A stretch of DNA of 64,000 bases from an uncultured Microbacterium sp. (GCF_947489255.1 NZ_CANLCY010000004.1:496001-560000), one strand, 5' to 3'. Counted from the first letter of the stretch, positions 36,766-45,584 are shown. Translations and numbers: made by a program. Notes: generated from the sequence alone by a model not told the origin.

Positions 36766-37701
36766 GTGCGCAACGTCGGCATCGATATCGGGGGAACGAA
36801 GATCGCGGGCGGCGTCGTCGACGACGACGGCACCATCATCGAGAAGCTCCGCGTCGACACCCCCATCGACCCCTCGGCCCTCGTGGATGCCGTGGTCGAC
36901 ATGGCCGACCACCTGCGCCGCGCGCACGAGGTGCACGCCATCGGCGTCGCCGCGGCGGGCTTCATCAGCCGCGACCGCAGCACCGTCATCTACGCCCCCA
37001 ACATCGACTGGCGCGACGAACCTCTGCGCGCACGCCTCGAGCAGCGCCTCGACGCCCCGGTCACGATCGAGAACGACGCGAACGCCGCGGGCTGGGGCGA
37101 GTACCGCTTCGGTGCGGGTCGGGGCGTCCGCGACATGGTCATGCTGACGATGGGGACGGGCGTCGGCGGCGCCGTCGTCACCGACGGCGAGCTGTTCCGC
37201 GGCGGCCACGGCATCGGTGCCGAGCTCGGGCACATGCGCTTCGTCCGGGGCGGCCACCCGTGCGGCTGCGGACAGAACGGGTGCCTGGAGCAGTACGCCT
37301 CCGGGCGCGCGCTGCAGCGCGAAGCCAACACCATCGCCGACGAAGGCGGGATCGGCGCCGCTCTGGCGGCCGTCCGCGCCGAGAGGGGCGCCATCCCCGG
37401 TCCCGCGGTCTCGCGTCTCGTGCTGGCCGGCGATCCGGGCGCCGTCGAGGCCCTGCGTCGGGTCGCGACCGCCCTGGGCGAGGCGTGCGGCGGCTTCCAG
37501 GCCGTGCTCGACCCCGAGATGTTCGTGATCGGCGGGGGAGTGGCGCAGCTGGGCGCCGACCTGCTCGAACCGGTGAAGCTCGCGTACGAGACGTCGCTGC
37601 CGGGGTACGGTGAACGTCCGGTCGCCGAATTCGCGATCGCGCGCCTGGGCAACGACGCCGGTCTCATCGGGGTCGCCGACCTCGCCGGGAAGGAGCGCTG
37701 A
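36766..37701 (+). CDS. ROK family glucokinase
   Basis: A 311-residue sugar kinase. It has the ATP loop GIDIGGTKIAGG, catalytic Asp104 in IENDANAAGWGEY, the zinc motif with His156 and Cys166, Cys168 and Cys173 in HPCGCGQNGCLEQ, and EMFVIGGGVAQLG near the end. It probably phosphorylates glucose with ATP (or polyphosphate). Start GTG 36766 follows GGAAGGGAG. The acyltransferase gene begins 2 bp after the stop. Confidence 0.9.
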   Translation: MRNVGIDIGGTKIAGGVVDDDGTIIEKLRVDTPIDPSALVDAVVDMADHLRRAHEVHAIGVAAAGFISRDRSTVIYAPNIDWRDEPLRARLEQRLDAPVTIENDANAAGWGEYRFGAGRGVRDMVMLTMGTGVGGAVVTDGELFRGGHGIGAELGHMRFVRGGHPCGCGQNGCLEQYASGRALQREANTIADEGGIGAALAAVRAERGAIPGPAVSRLVLAGDPGAVEALRRVATALGEACGGFQAVLDPEMFVIGGGVAQLGADLLEPVKLAYETSLPGYGERPVAEFAIARLGNDAGLIGVADLAGKER

Positions 37702-37703
37702 CG

Positions 37704-38417
37704 ATGTTCTACTGGCTCATGAAGTACGTGGTCATCGGACCGGTCATCAAGGCCGTGTTCCGGCCGTGGATGGTGGGCCGGCGCAACATCCCCGCGGAGG
37801 GGGCGGCGATCCTCGCCAGCAACCACCTGTCGTTCTCCGACTCGATCTTCCTGCCGCTCATGATCGACCGTCGCATGGCGTTCCTCGCCAAGAGCGACTA
37901 CTTCACCGGCAAGGGCCTGAAGGGCTGGGCCACCCGGATGTTCTTCCAGGCGACCGGCCAGCTGCCCATCGACCGCTCGGGGGGCAAGGCGTCGGAGGCG
38001 TCGTTGAACACGGGCCTCGGCGTCCTCGGGCGCGGCGAGCTGCTCGGCATCTATCCGGAGGGCACCCGCAGCCCCGACGGCACGCTCTACCGCGGACGCA
38101 CGGGCATCGCGCGCATGGCGCTCGAGGCCCGGGTGCCGGTGGTCCCCGTCGTGATGGTCGACACCGGTGCGGTGATGCCGATCGGTCAGCGTCTGCCTCG
38201 CGTGGGTCGCGTGGGCATCGTGATCGGGGAGCCCCTGGACTTCTCCCGCTTCGAGGGCATGGAGGGCGACCGCTACGTCCTGCGCTCGGTCACCGACGAG
38301 ATCATGGTGGCCCTCCAGCGCCTCGGCGAGCAGCGCTACGAAGACGTCTACGCCTCGACCGTGAAGGACCGTCTCGCCACCGCGCAGGCGGCGAAGGCGC
38401 CGTCGTCGCGCCACTAG
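37704..38417 (+). CDS. 1-acyl-sn-glycerol-3-phosphate acyltransferase (PlsC family)
   Basis: A 237-residue membrane-associated acyltransferase in phospholipid synthesis. The active-site motif H-x4-D is His41 to Asp46 in NHLSFSD, and the second motif is YPEGTRSPDG. AAGGAG lies 8 nt upstream, within the end of the glucokinase gene, so the two are co-transcribed. The tail is short and basic. Rv2182c of M. tuberculosis sits in a similar place. Confidence 0.88.
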   Translation: MFYWLMKYVVIGPVIKAVFRPWMVGRRNIPAEGAAILASNHLSFSDSIFLPLMIDRRMAFLAKSDYFTGKGLKGWATRMFFQATGQLPIDRSGGKASEASLNTGLGVLGRGELLGIYPEGTRSPDGTLYRGRTGIARMALEARVPVVPVVMVDTGAVMPIGQRLPRVGRVGIVIGEPLDFSRFEGMEGDRYVLRSVTDEIMVALQRLGEQRYEDVYASTVKDRLATAQAAKAPSSRH

Positions 38418-38420
38418 ACT
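38415..38420 (+). promoter_or_regulatory. -10 box of aroG
   Basis: TAGACT overlaps the preceding stop codon and ends 6 nt before the GTG at 38427; leaderless spacing. Confidence 0.55.
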
Positions 38421-38426
38421 TCAGGG

Positions 38427-39764
38427 GTGAATCAGCAGCTCCACGACCTCGACCACTGGCGATCCCTGCCCATCAAGCAGCAGCCCCAGTGGTATGACGA
38501 GGGCGCGGTGGCCGCGGCATCCGCAGAGCTCGCGACCCTCCCGCCGCTGGTGTTCGCCGGTGAGGTCGACATCCTGCGCGATCGTCTCGCTCGTGCCGCC
38601 GCCGGTCAGGCGTTCCTCCTCCAGGGCGGTGACTGCGCCGAGACGTTCGCCGGTGCGACCGCCGAACAGATCCGCAACCGCATCAAGACGGTCCTGCAGA
38701 TGGCGGTCGTGCTCACGTACGGCGCGTCGATGCCCGTCGTGAAGATGGGCCGCATGGCCGGGCAGTTCGCCAAGCCCCGCTCGAGCGACACCGAGACGCG
38801 CGGCGACGTGACCCTGCCCGCCTACCGCGGCGACATCGTCAACGGCTACGACTTCACCGAGGAGTCCCGCAAGGCCGACCCCGCGCGCCTGCTCAAGGGC
38901 TACCACACGGCCGCGTCGACCCTGAACCTCATCCGCGCGTTCACGCAGGGCGGTTTCGCCGACCTGCGCGAGGTGCACAGCTGGAACAAGGGTTTCGCGA
39001 GCACGCCCGCCAACCAGGCGTACGAGAGCATGGCGACCGAGATCGACCGCGCGATCAAGTTCATGGAGGCGGCCGGCGCCGACTTCGACGAGCTGACGCG
39101 CGTGGAGTTCTACACCGGTCATGAGGGCCTGCTCATGGACTACGAGCGCCCGATGACCCGCATCGACTCGCGCACGGGCCTGCCCTACAACACCTCGTCG
39201 CACTTCCAGTGGATCGGCGAGCGCACGCGCGAGCTCGACGGCGCGCACGTCGACTACTTCTCGAAGATCCGCAATCCCATCGGCGTCAAGCTCGGCCCCA
39301 CCACCACGGCCGAGACGGCGCTCGCGCTGATCGACAAGCTCGACCCCGAGCGCGAGCCCGGGCGTCTGACGTTCATCACGCGTATGGGTGCGGGCAAGAT
39401 CCGCGACGCCCTGCCCCCGCTGCTCGAGGCCGTGCGCGACTCCGGCGCCACGCCGCTGTGGGTCACCGACCCGATGCACGGCAACGGCATCACCACGCCC
39501 ACCGGCTACAAGACGCGTCGTTTCGACGACGTCGTCGACGAGGTGCGCGGATTCTTCGAGGCGCACCGCTCGGTCGGCACGCACCCCGGCGGCATCCACG
39601 TCGAACTCACCGGCGACGACGTCACCGAGTGCCTGGGCGGCTCCGAGCAGATCGACGAGGCCACCCTCGCGACGCGCTACGAGAGCCTGTGCGACCCGCG
39701 ACTGAACCACCGGCAGAGCCTTGAGCTGGCGTTCCTCGTGGCCGAGGAGCTCGAGAAGCGCTGA
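38427..39764 (+). CDS. aroG: class II 3-deoxy-7-phosphoheptulonate (DAHP) synthase
   Basis: A 445-residue plant-type (class II) enzyme joining PEP and erythrose 4-phosphate, the first step of the shikimate pathway. Family stretches include WRSLPIKQQPQW near the start, LLQGGDCAETF, RMAGQFAKPRS, NPIGVKLGPTT, WVTDPMHGN and GIHVELTGDDVTECLGG. Mycobacterial AroG of this class is regulated by aromatic amino acids and stimulates chorismate mutase. The gene lies next to a PASTA kinase, as aroG does near pknL in M. tuberculosis. Confidence 0.95.
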   Translation: MNQQLHDLDHWRSLPIKQQPQWYDEGAVAAASAELATLPPLVFAGEVDILRDRLARAAAGQAFLLQGGDCAETFAGATAEQIRNRIKTVLQMAVVLTYGASMPVVKMGRMAGQFAKPRSSDTETRGDVTLPAYRGDIVNGYDFTEESRKADPARLLKGYHTAASTLNLIRAFTQGGFADLREVHSWNKGFASTPANQAYESMATEIDRAIKFMEAAGADFDELTRVEFYTGHEGLLMDYERPMTRIDSRTGLPYNTSSHFQWIGERTRELDGAHVDYFSKIRNPIGVKLGPTTTAETALALIDKLDPEREPGRLTFITRMGAGKIRDALPPLLEAVRDSGATPLWVTDPMHGNGITTPTGYKTRRFDDVVDEVRGFFEAHRSVGTHPGGIHVELTGDDVTECLGGSEQIDEATLATRYESLCDPRLNHRQSLELAFLVAEELEKR

Positions 39765-39782
39765 TCCGCATCCGATACGACC

Positions 39783-39814
39783 GATGCCCCCGTCCCGCTG
39801 CGGACGGGGGCATC
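39783..39814. terminator. bidirectional terminator between aroG and the PASTA kinase gene
   Basis: Perfect 13-bp arms GATGCCCCCGTCC and GGACGGGGGCATC around 6 nt, followed by GTCGTTT on the plus strand. Confidence 0.8.
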
Positions 39815-39823
39815 GTCGTTTCC

Positions 39824-39844
39824 GGATGCCGGATGCCGGATGCC
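39824..39844. repeat. three tandem GGATGCC heptamers
   Basis: GGATGCC three times head to tail immediately beyond the kinase stop codon. This is the densest cluster of a heptamer that recurs across the window. Confidence 0.8.
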
Positions 39845-41796
39845 TACAGGGTCGGGGTGAGCGTGATGGTCGAGCCCTGCGGCGCGGTGGTCCCGGCCTT
39901 GGGGTTCGTCGCCCGCACCTTATAGATGTCCCAGTACTTGAAGCCGAGGGGCAGGGTGCCGTCGTCGATGCCGGCGTTGACCTCGAACCCGAGGGCGTCG
40001 AGGGCGGCGACGGCGTCGCGGATCGACATCCCGACGATGTTCCCCGGGATCTCGACGGGCTTGGGGCCGATCGACACGCGCAGCGGAACGGTGTCGCCGG
40101 GGCGCCAGTTGCCGCCGCCGTCGCGGTCGCCGATGCCGATCACGACACCGGATGCCACGCTGTTGCTGTACTCCTCCGACACCGACGTCGAAAGACCCAC
40201 GCCGTCGAGGGAGCGTTCAGCGGCGGACCGCGTCTCGCCCGTGACGTCGGGGATGGGTCCGAGCGACACGACCAGCGTCGCGGCATCCCCCTCGTAGACC
40301 GTGCAACCGTCCGTGCAGGCGAAGGCGTCGCCGCCGGAGCGGGGGACGATCGACGCGCTGAGCACGGTGCCGTCCGCCGCGTCGGTGAATTCACGCGCGG
40401 GGTCGTCGCCGACGCCGACGAAGGCGGACTCGAAGACCGCGCGAACGTCGTCGGCGCTGCGTCCGCTGAGCGCGGGGATCTGGTGGGTGGCGGGTCCGAT
40501 CGAGACCAGCACGGTCACCACCGTGTCCTTATCGAGTCGCTCGCCCGGGGCGGGATCGGATCCCACCGTCGTTCCGGCCGGGATCTCGCGATCGTTCACG
40601 TCCTGTCGCTGCGCCTGCAGCTGCTCCTGGGCGAGGAGTGCCTGCGCCTCGTCGTAGCTGCGGCCCGAGACGTCGGGGACGCCGACGAGCGAGCCGGGAC
40701 CGGAGCCGAAGTACCAGCCCGTGAGCCCGGCACCGCCGGCGAGGAGGAGGACGAGCACGAGGATCCACGCGCCGCGGGCGGTGCGGCGCCGCGTACGGGA
40801 GCGCAGACGAGCGGCGTTGTCGGGCTCGTCGACCGTGGCCGAGGGGACCGCGGCCGTCTGCGGCAGGACCTTCGTGAGCTCCCGCGATTCGGCCGGGGAG
40901 GCGGCACCCGCCGTGCCGACCGAGACGGCCCGGGCTACCTGGGGGGCCAGGCCGAGATCCTTCTCGATGGCGCGCAGGCGCTCGAGCATCGTGCCCGCAT
41001 CGAGCGGACGGTCGTCGGGCTCGCGCTCGGTCGCCCACAGGACCAGTTCGTCGAGCTGCTCGGGCACCGCGGGGTTCTTCACGCTCGGGCGCGGCACCGA
41101 GTCGGTCGCGTGCTGATAGGCGATCTGCATCGGCTGCTCGCCCTTATAGGGCTGCTCTCCGGCGAGCATCTCGTACAGCATGATGCCGAGCGAGTAGATG
41201 TCGCTGCGGGCGTCGGCGGTGCCGCGCGTGACGAGCTCGGGGGCCAGGTAGGCGATGGTGCCCATCAGCTGGGCCCCGCTGGCGGTGTTGGCGGTGGTCG
41301 CGCGGGCGAGGCCGAAGTCGCCGATCTTGATGCGTCCGTCTTCTGCGAGCAGCACGTTCTCGGGCTTCACGTCGCGGTGCACGATGCCCGCGCGGTGAGC
41401 CGCCGCGAGCCCCGAGAGGATGGCGTCCATGATCGTCAGCGTCTGGTCCACGGTGAGCCGGCGGTGCTCGCGCAGGAGCTCGCGCAGCGTGATGCCGGGC
41501 AGGTACTCCATGACGAGGTAGGCCATCTCGCCGTCCTGGCCCTGGTCGAAGACGTTGACCACGTGGGGATCGGCCAGGCGCGCGGCCGAGCGGGCCTCCT
41601 GGATGAACCGGCTCTGGAACACGGTGTCGTCGCTGAGGTGGCCGTGCATGACCTTCAGGGCGACCCGGCGCTCCAGCCGCAGATCGGTCGCGACGTACAC
41701 GGTCGCCATGCCGCCCCGCGCGATGCGCGCGCGCACCCGGTACCGGCCGTCGACGAGACGGCCGATCAGCGGGTCTGCCTGCTGACTCGTGCTCAC
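39844..41796 (-). CDS. pknL: Stk1/PknB-family Ser/Thr kinase with PASTA domains (pknL locus)
   Basis: A 650-residue membrane kinase. The catalytic domain is about 11-280: GRYRVRARIARGGMATVY, Lys48 in VALKVM, HRDVKPEN with Asp142, DFG at 160-162, and an activation loop rich in Thr and Ser. A juxtamembrane linker precedes one membrane helix (343-363). Four extracellular PASTA-like repeats follow (about 370 to the end), expected to bind muropeptides or lipid II. The second repeat has an odd CTDGC insert. M. tuberculosis PknL, at the same locus, lacks PASTA repeats. The GTG start has a leaderless-type promoter. Likely substrates include the Rv2175c-like neighbour and division proteins. Confidence 0.9.
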   Translation of the reverse strand: MSTSQQADPLIGRLVDGRYRVRARIARGGMATVYVATDLRLERRVALKVMHGHLSDDTVFQSRFIQEARSAARLADPHVVNVFDQGQDGEMAYLVMEYLPGITLRELLREHRRLTVDQTLTIMDAILSGLAAAHRAGIVHRDVKPENVLLAEDGRIKIGDFGLARATTANTASGAQLMGTIAYLAPELVTRGTADARSDIYSLGIMLYEMLAGEQPYKGEQPMQIAYQHATDSVPRPSVKNPAVPEQLDELVLWATEREPDDRPLDAGTMLERLRAIEKDLGLAPQVARAVSVGTAGAASPAESRELTKVLPQTAAVPSATVDEPDNAARLRSRTRRRTARGAWILVLVLLLAGGAGLTGWYFGSGPGSLVGVPDVSGRSYDEAQALLAQEQLQAQRQDVNDREIPAGTTVGSDPAPGERLDKDTVVTVLVSIGPATHQIPALSGRSADDVRAVFESAFVGVGDDPAREFTDAADGTVLSASIVPRSGGDAFACTDGCTVYEGDAATLVVSLGPIPDVTGETRSAAERSLDGVGLSTSVSEEYSNSVASGVVIGIGDRDGGGNWRPGDTVPLRVSIGPKPVEIPGNIVGMSIRDAVAALDALGFEVNAGIDDGTLPLGFKYWDIYKVRATNPKAGTTAPQGSTITLTPTL

Positions 41797-41802
41797 AGGT
41801 CG

Positions 41803-41808
41803 AGTCTA
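41803..41808 (-). promoter_or_regulatory. -10 box of the PASTA kinase gene
   Basis: TAGACT ends 6 nt before the GTG at 41796; leaderless spacing. Confidence 0.55.
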
Positions 41809-41850
41809 CGGACGGCCCCCTGTGAGCCCGGGGAGCGGCTCACCCCGACC

Positions 41851-42864
41851 TCATCCCAGAACGGCGAGCCAGACGGTCGCGGGCTGCTCCCACTGCGCGT
41901 AGCGGTCGGGGTAGGCCGAGATCTGCACCGCCTGGGCGGCGTCGGCGTAGGGCAGCGACTCCCAGCCCGGGATGTCGAGCAGCCCCCGGGTCGCCGCGCC
42001 GTTGGGATCGCTCGACCCGCCGTAGAACACCCGTGTCGAGCGCTCGCGGTCGAGGATCTGCTCGGCGCTGCCCCATCCGGCGCTGGGTCGCTGCTGGAAG
42101 AGTCCGAGGGAATCGCGGTCGCCCCAGTCGAGGTTGCGCAGCCACGATTCCTGCATCGCGGTTCCGAGGGCGATCAGGATGCCGCGGTCGGAGACGCCGA
42201 GCTCGCGTCCGATGCGGATGATGAGGCGCGCGTTCTCGCTCTGCTCGGCATCCAGTCCCGGAGCGGTCGCGGGGCCGACGGAGGCCGGGGTCGGAGCGGG
42301 GGCCGGGGAGGCCGCGGGGGAGGGGATCTGCAGGACGTCGCCCGGGTAGATGATCGACGCCCGGGTGAGGCCGTTCGCCGCGAGCACGGCGTCGACCGAC
42401 ACGCCGCCGGCGCGGGCGATGGCCGAGACGGTGTCGCCGGGGCGCACCTCGTGCGCCGTCAGCGCCGGGGCCTGGGGCGGGACGGGGGCGACCGGGGCGG
42501 CTGCGGCGACCGTGAGGGCGAGGACCTGGCCGGGGCGGATCATCGCGTCGGCGCCGAGGCCGTTCGCCGCGCTCACCGCCGCGGGGTCGAGACCGTGCGC
42601 TCGGGCGATCGCCCACACGGTGTCGCCGGGCTGGACGGTGTACGTCGCCGCAGCGATCGTCGCGGCGAGCGGAGCGATCGGTCCGACGGCGCGCGGTGCG
42701 GGAGGGATGACGGCGAGCGCCGGCGCCGGGGGAGCGGCGTGCGCCGCGTTCTCCCCCGTCAGGGTGAGGGCGATGGTTCCGGCCACGGCGGCCGGCCACA
42801 CCGCGGCGGCGGGCCAGGAGCTCGCGCGCCGAGAGGGCAGGGGGGACAGCGGGAGTCGTCTCAT
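41851..42864 (-). CDS. secreted protein with two LysM domains and a lytic transglycosylase-like end
   Basis: A 337-residue exported protein. Signal segment about 15-43, ending ENAAHAAP. Two LysM peptidoglycan-binding modules: TYTVQPGDTVWAIARAHGLDPAAVSAANGL (about 74-115) and HEVRPGDTVSAIARAGGVSVDAVLAANGL (about 138-180). After an Ala/Pro linker comes a domain with ALGTAMQESWLRNLDWGDRDSLGLFQQRPSAGWGSAEQIL, resembling the goose-lysozyme/transglycosylase fold, with Glu in MQES as possible catalytic residue. It probably cleaves or binds peptidoglycan. It lies downstream of, and diverges from, the Rv2175c-like gene and precedes the kinase gene on the same strand. Confidence 0.82.
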   Translation of the reverse strand: MRRLPLSPLPSRRASSWPAAAVWPAAVAGTIALTLTGENAAHAAPPAPALAVIPPAPRAVGPIAPLAATIAAATYTVQPGDTVWAIARAHGLDPAAVSAANGLGADAMIRPGQVLALTVAAAAPVAPVPPQAPALTAHEVRPGDTVSAIARAGGVSVDAVLAANGLTRASIIYPGDVLQIPSPAASPAPAPTPASVGPATAPGLDAEQSENARLIIRIGRELGVSDRGILIALGTAMQESWLRNLDWGDRDSLGLFQQRPSAGWGSAEQILDRERSTRVFYGGSSDPNGAATRGLLDIPGWESLPYADAAQAVQISAYPDRYAQWEQPATVWLAVLG

Positions 42865-43013
42865 GGTGGGGGGATTCCGTTCTTCCGACTGCCCGCCACC
42901 GTGACACGCGTCGTGACGGATGTCAACGCATGAGGCTCCTGTGACGGATGTGAAAGCGGCTCGTCGTCACGCCGCCGCGGGAACCGGGCCACGAGGGATG
43001 AGATCATGGCTCT

Positions 43014-43358
43014 GTGACCGACACCTCCCGTTACCCCACCGACTGGCTGACGATCCCCGACCTGGTGGAACTCCTCGACGAGTCCCTGGGGCGCGTGCGC
43101 CGGCTGATCGACGAGAACTATCTCGTGGGCTCGCGCCGCGACGGCGTGTTCAAGATCCCCGCGGTGTTCCTCGCGGACGGGCGTCCGTTGCCGGCGCTGC
43201 GCGGCACGATCATCGTGTTGCACGACGCGGGCTTCGACCCCGACGAGACCATCGACTGGCTCCTCACCCCCGAGGAGACCATCGGCATGGCGCCCATCGA
43301 GGCGCTCCTGGCCGGTCGCAAGAGCGAGGTGCGACGGGTCGCCGCGACCCTCGCCTGA
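43014..43358 (+). CDS. Rv2175c-family DNA-binding protein
   Basis: A 114-residue winged-helix protein. WLTIPDLVELLDESLGRVRRLIDENYLVGSRRDGVFKIPAVFL is the DNA-binding half, and GFDPDETIDWLLTPEETIGMAPIEALLAGRKSEVRRVAATLA the C-terminal helical part. In M. tuberculosis Rv2175c is a substrate of PknL, which abolishes its DNA binding. The same pairing here supports a kinase-regulator module. GTG start with a weak GATCAT box 6 nt upstream. The stop codon lies inside the first unit of an octamer repeat. Confidence 0.85.
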   Translation: MTDTSRYPTDWLTIPDLVELLDESLGRVRRLIDENYLVGSRRDGVFKIPAVFLADGRPLPALRGTIIVLHDAGFDPDETIDWLLTPEETIGMAPIEALLAGRKSEVRRVAATLA

Positions 43359-43470
43359 GCGCCTGAGCGCCTGAGCGCCTGAGCGCCTGAGCGCCTGAGC
43401 GCCTGAGAGCCGAGCGACTGAGGGCCTGAGCGACTGAGGGCCTGAGCGTCTGAGCGTCTGAGCGTCTGAG
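43352..43470. repeat. octamer tandem repeat (CGCCTGAG)
   Basis: Seven perfect CGCCTGAG units (43352-43407), then one 7-nt unit and seven variants (CGACTGAG, GGCCTGAG, CGTCTGAG). The first unit contains the stop codon of the preceding gene. The remainder to the idsA stop (43471-43565) shows nothing else. Confidence 0.9.
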
Positions 43471-43565
43471 CGCTCCTTCGGGCGGTCGCTCGACGTGGCG
43501 TCATCGCCGCGCGGTCGCCCACGGGGACGCCGCCGCATCGACGCGAGCGCTGGCCGAGCGGGCGC

Positions 43566-44645
43566 TCAGGCGGTGCGCTGAGTGGCCGCCGTCGCGAGCG
43601 CGCGCAGTTCCGCGACCGCCTCGGCGCCGAGCGGGGCGTCGGCGAGGGCGTCGTCCGCGCGGCGGGCGTAATCGGCGATGAGCTCCTCGGTGCGCGCGAG
43701 TGCGCCGGTGTCGACGATGGTGCGCTGCAGGATGCCGACTTGCTCGGCATCCAACGCCGGATCGCCGAGCAGCGCGTCGACGTCTCGCCGGTCCTCGGGC
43801 GCGAGGCGCTCGCGGGCGTAGGCGACCAGCACCGTGCGCTTGCCCTCGCGGAGGTCGTCGCCCACGGGCTTGCCGGTCTCGGCGGTGTCGCCGAACACGC
43901 CCAGCACGTCGTCGCGCAACTGGAACGCCATGCCCACGTCGTGTCCGAAGCGGCCCAGCGCGGCCAGCTGCGCGTCATCGGCACCCGCGAGGGCCGCGCC
44001 GATCTGGAGGGGCTGCTGGATGCTGTACCGCGCCGACTTGTACGAGGCCACCCGCAGCGCCCGGTCGGCGTGCGTGTCGTCGGGGTAGACGGTGTACGCG
44101 GACTCCTCGGCCACGTCGAGGAACTGGCCGATCGTGACGTCGCGGCGCATCTGCGCGTAGGCCCGTCGGGTCGCCGCCGCCGTCGGGGCGTCGGCGAGCC
44201 CCTCCTCGAGCAGGTCGTCGCTCCAGGCGACGAGCAGGTCGCCCAGGAGGATGGCACCCGAGCGACCGAAAGCATCGGAGTCGCCGGTCCAGCCGGCCGC
44301 GCGGTGGCCGTTCTGCAGGGCGCGATGGGCGGCCGGCTGCCCTCGGCGGGTGTCGGAGTTGTCGACGAGATCGTCGTGTACGAGGGCTGCGGCGTGGAAG
44401 ATCTCGAGCGCCGTCGCCACGGCGAGGGCGGCGTCGTCGAAGCGTCGTGGGCCGCCCGCGACGGAGTGCCATCCGGTGAGGCAGAACCGTGCGCGCAGAC
44501 GCTTGCCGCCGCGCAATGCGGACGCTCCGGAGCGGGTGAGGGTCTCGGCCTCAGGCCCCAGGGCCGAGGCGTACGATAGCTGTTCGGAGAGGAACTTGTC
44601 GAGTCGCTGGGAAACAGCTTCGATCGGTTCCGGGGAGGTCGTCAC
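43566..44645 (-). CDS. idsA: polyprenyl (geranylgeranyl-type) diphosphate synthase
   Basis: A 359-residue trans-isoprenyl diphosphate synthase. The first Asp-rich motif is LVHDDLVDNSDTRRG and the second is FQLRDDVLGVFGD, with GGKRLRARFCL earlier. The small residues before the first motif favour a product of about C20 or longer, which cannot be fixed from sequence. It probably supplies precursors for menaquinone, carotenoids or polyprenyl carriers. idsA2 has a similar place near pknL in mycobacteria. Confidence 0.9.
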   Translation of the reverse strand: MTTSPEPIEAVSQRLDKFLSEQLSYASALGPEAETLTRSGASALRGGKRLRARFCLTGWHSVAGGPRRFDDAALAVATALEIFHAAALVHDDLVDNSDTRRGQPAAHRALQNGHRAAGWTGDSDAFGRSGAILLGDLLVAWSDDLLEEGLADAPTAAATRRAYAQMRRDVTIGQFLDVAEESAYTVYPDDTHADRALRVASYKSARYSIQQPLQIGAALAGADDAQLAALGRFGHDVGMAFQLRDDVLGVFGDTAETGKPVGDDLREGKRTVLVAYARERLAPEDRRDVDALLGDPALDAEQVGILQRTIVDTGALARTEELIADYARRADDALADAPLGAEAVAELRALATAATQRTA

Positions 44646-44651
44646 GGGCCT

Positions 44652-44657
44652 AGCCTA
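44652..44657 (-). promoter_or_regulatory. -10 box of idsA
   Basis: TAGGCT ends 6 nt before the GTG at 44645; leaderless spacing. Confidence 0.55.
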
Positions 44658-44674
44658 GTGATCCACGCCGCACG

Positions 44675-44680
44675 TAGAAT
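44675..44680 (+). promoter_or_regulatory. -10 box of the DUF3040 gene
   Basis: TAGAAT, about 30 nt before the ATG at 44710, leaving a short leader with GAGGGGG; it diverges from the idsA promoter. Confidence 0.45.
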
Positions 44681-44709
44681 CGTCCGCACCACACCATAGA
44701 GGGGGATGC

Positions 44710-45090
44710 ATGCCACTCTCCGAACAGGAGCAGCGCCTGCTTGATGAGATGGAGCGCCATCTCATGAGCAACGACACCGATGTCGTTTCCGCTCCCAGTC
44801 GCGCCCTCAGCTACCGCAACATCGTCCTCGGGTCGATCCTCGTCCTCGCCGGTCTCGGCGCCCTCGTGGTGGGTGTCTCGATCGGCTTCAACACGGGGTT
44901 CCTCGGCATCGCGGTCGGCGTCCTGGGCTTCCTCCTCATGGTGGGCGGCGTGGTGTTCGCCGTCACCCCCACGCGAGGCTCCGCTCCCCTCTCGAAGCAG
45001 TCTCCCAAGGCTCGTGCGCCTCGCGCCGCGGGCTCGTCGTTCATGGACCGCATGAACGACCGTTGGGACCGACGTCGCGAAGGCCCGTAA
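44710..45090 (+). CDS. DUF3040 membrane protein
   Basis: A 126-residue protein with the DUF3040 opening MPLSEQEQRLLDEMERHL, two membrane helices (about 37-57 and 62-82) and a basic tail ending in NDRWDRRREGP. Function unknown. A DUF3040 gene commonly lies just before mraZ in Actinobacteria, which suggests an envelope or division role, unproven. Strong terminator directly after. Confidence 0.85.
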   Translation: MPLSEQEQRLLDEMERHLMSNDTDVVSAPSRALSYRNIVLGSILVLAGLGALVVGVSIGFNTGFLGIAVGVLGFLLMVGGVVFAVTPTRGSAPLSKQSPKARAPRAAGSSFMDRMNDRWDRRREGP

Positions 45091-45109
45091 GCCTCCTCCG
45101 TCTCTTCTG

Positions 45110-45143
45110 AAAGCACCGGCTCCTCGGAGCCGGTGCTTTTTTT
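45110..45143 (+). terminator. intrinsic terminator after the DUF3040 gene
   Basis: Perfect 14-bp arms AAAGCACCGGCTCC and its complement around 2 nt, followed by seven T residues. The clearest rho-independent terminator in the window. Confidence 0.92.
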
Positions 45144-45163
45144 CGTGCGCCCGCGTCGGCCCC

Positions 45164-45337
45164 GCTTCTCGACGCCACGCTGCGAGACTCCGCGTACCCG
45201 CTGCTCGGCCGTCCCGGCGTCGCTTCTCGACGCCACGCCGCGAGACTCCGCGTACCCGCTGCTCGGGCGTCCCGGCCTCGCTTCTCGACGCCACGCCGCG
45301 AGACGCCGCGTACCCGCCGCTCGGGCGTCCCGGCGCG
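45164..45337. repeat. 58-bp tandem repeat upstream of the dcw cluster
   Basis: Three copies starting at 45164, 45222 and 45280. Each begins GCTTCTCGACGCCACGC, which contains inverted TCTCG..CGAGA, and ends near GGGCGTCCCGG. The rest of the gene-free region (45338-45584) holds nothing I could identify before the MraZ boxes. Confidence 0.85.
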
Positions 45338-45584
45338 CGATGACATGGCGCAGCGGCATCCCGCCGACGGCCCTGTTGCAGGATCTCGCGTCCTGATCGT
45401 GGGGATGCCGTCTCTCGGCCGTGCGGGCCGGGGGAGCGCGGAATCCCTCCCTTTCCCTCCACCGGAGGACGCGTCGACGGCATTCGCCGCGGAAAGACGC
45501 GGTCGCTTCCGGACTCGATGGATGAGCGGAACAGCGTACACGGGGGAGCGCTCGCCCAGAAGACCCCTCTTTTCGATGGCGAAG

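Noticed and set aside
43352..43470. CRISPR array
   Set aside because: Octamers in direct tandem without unique spacers.
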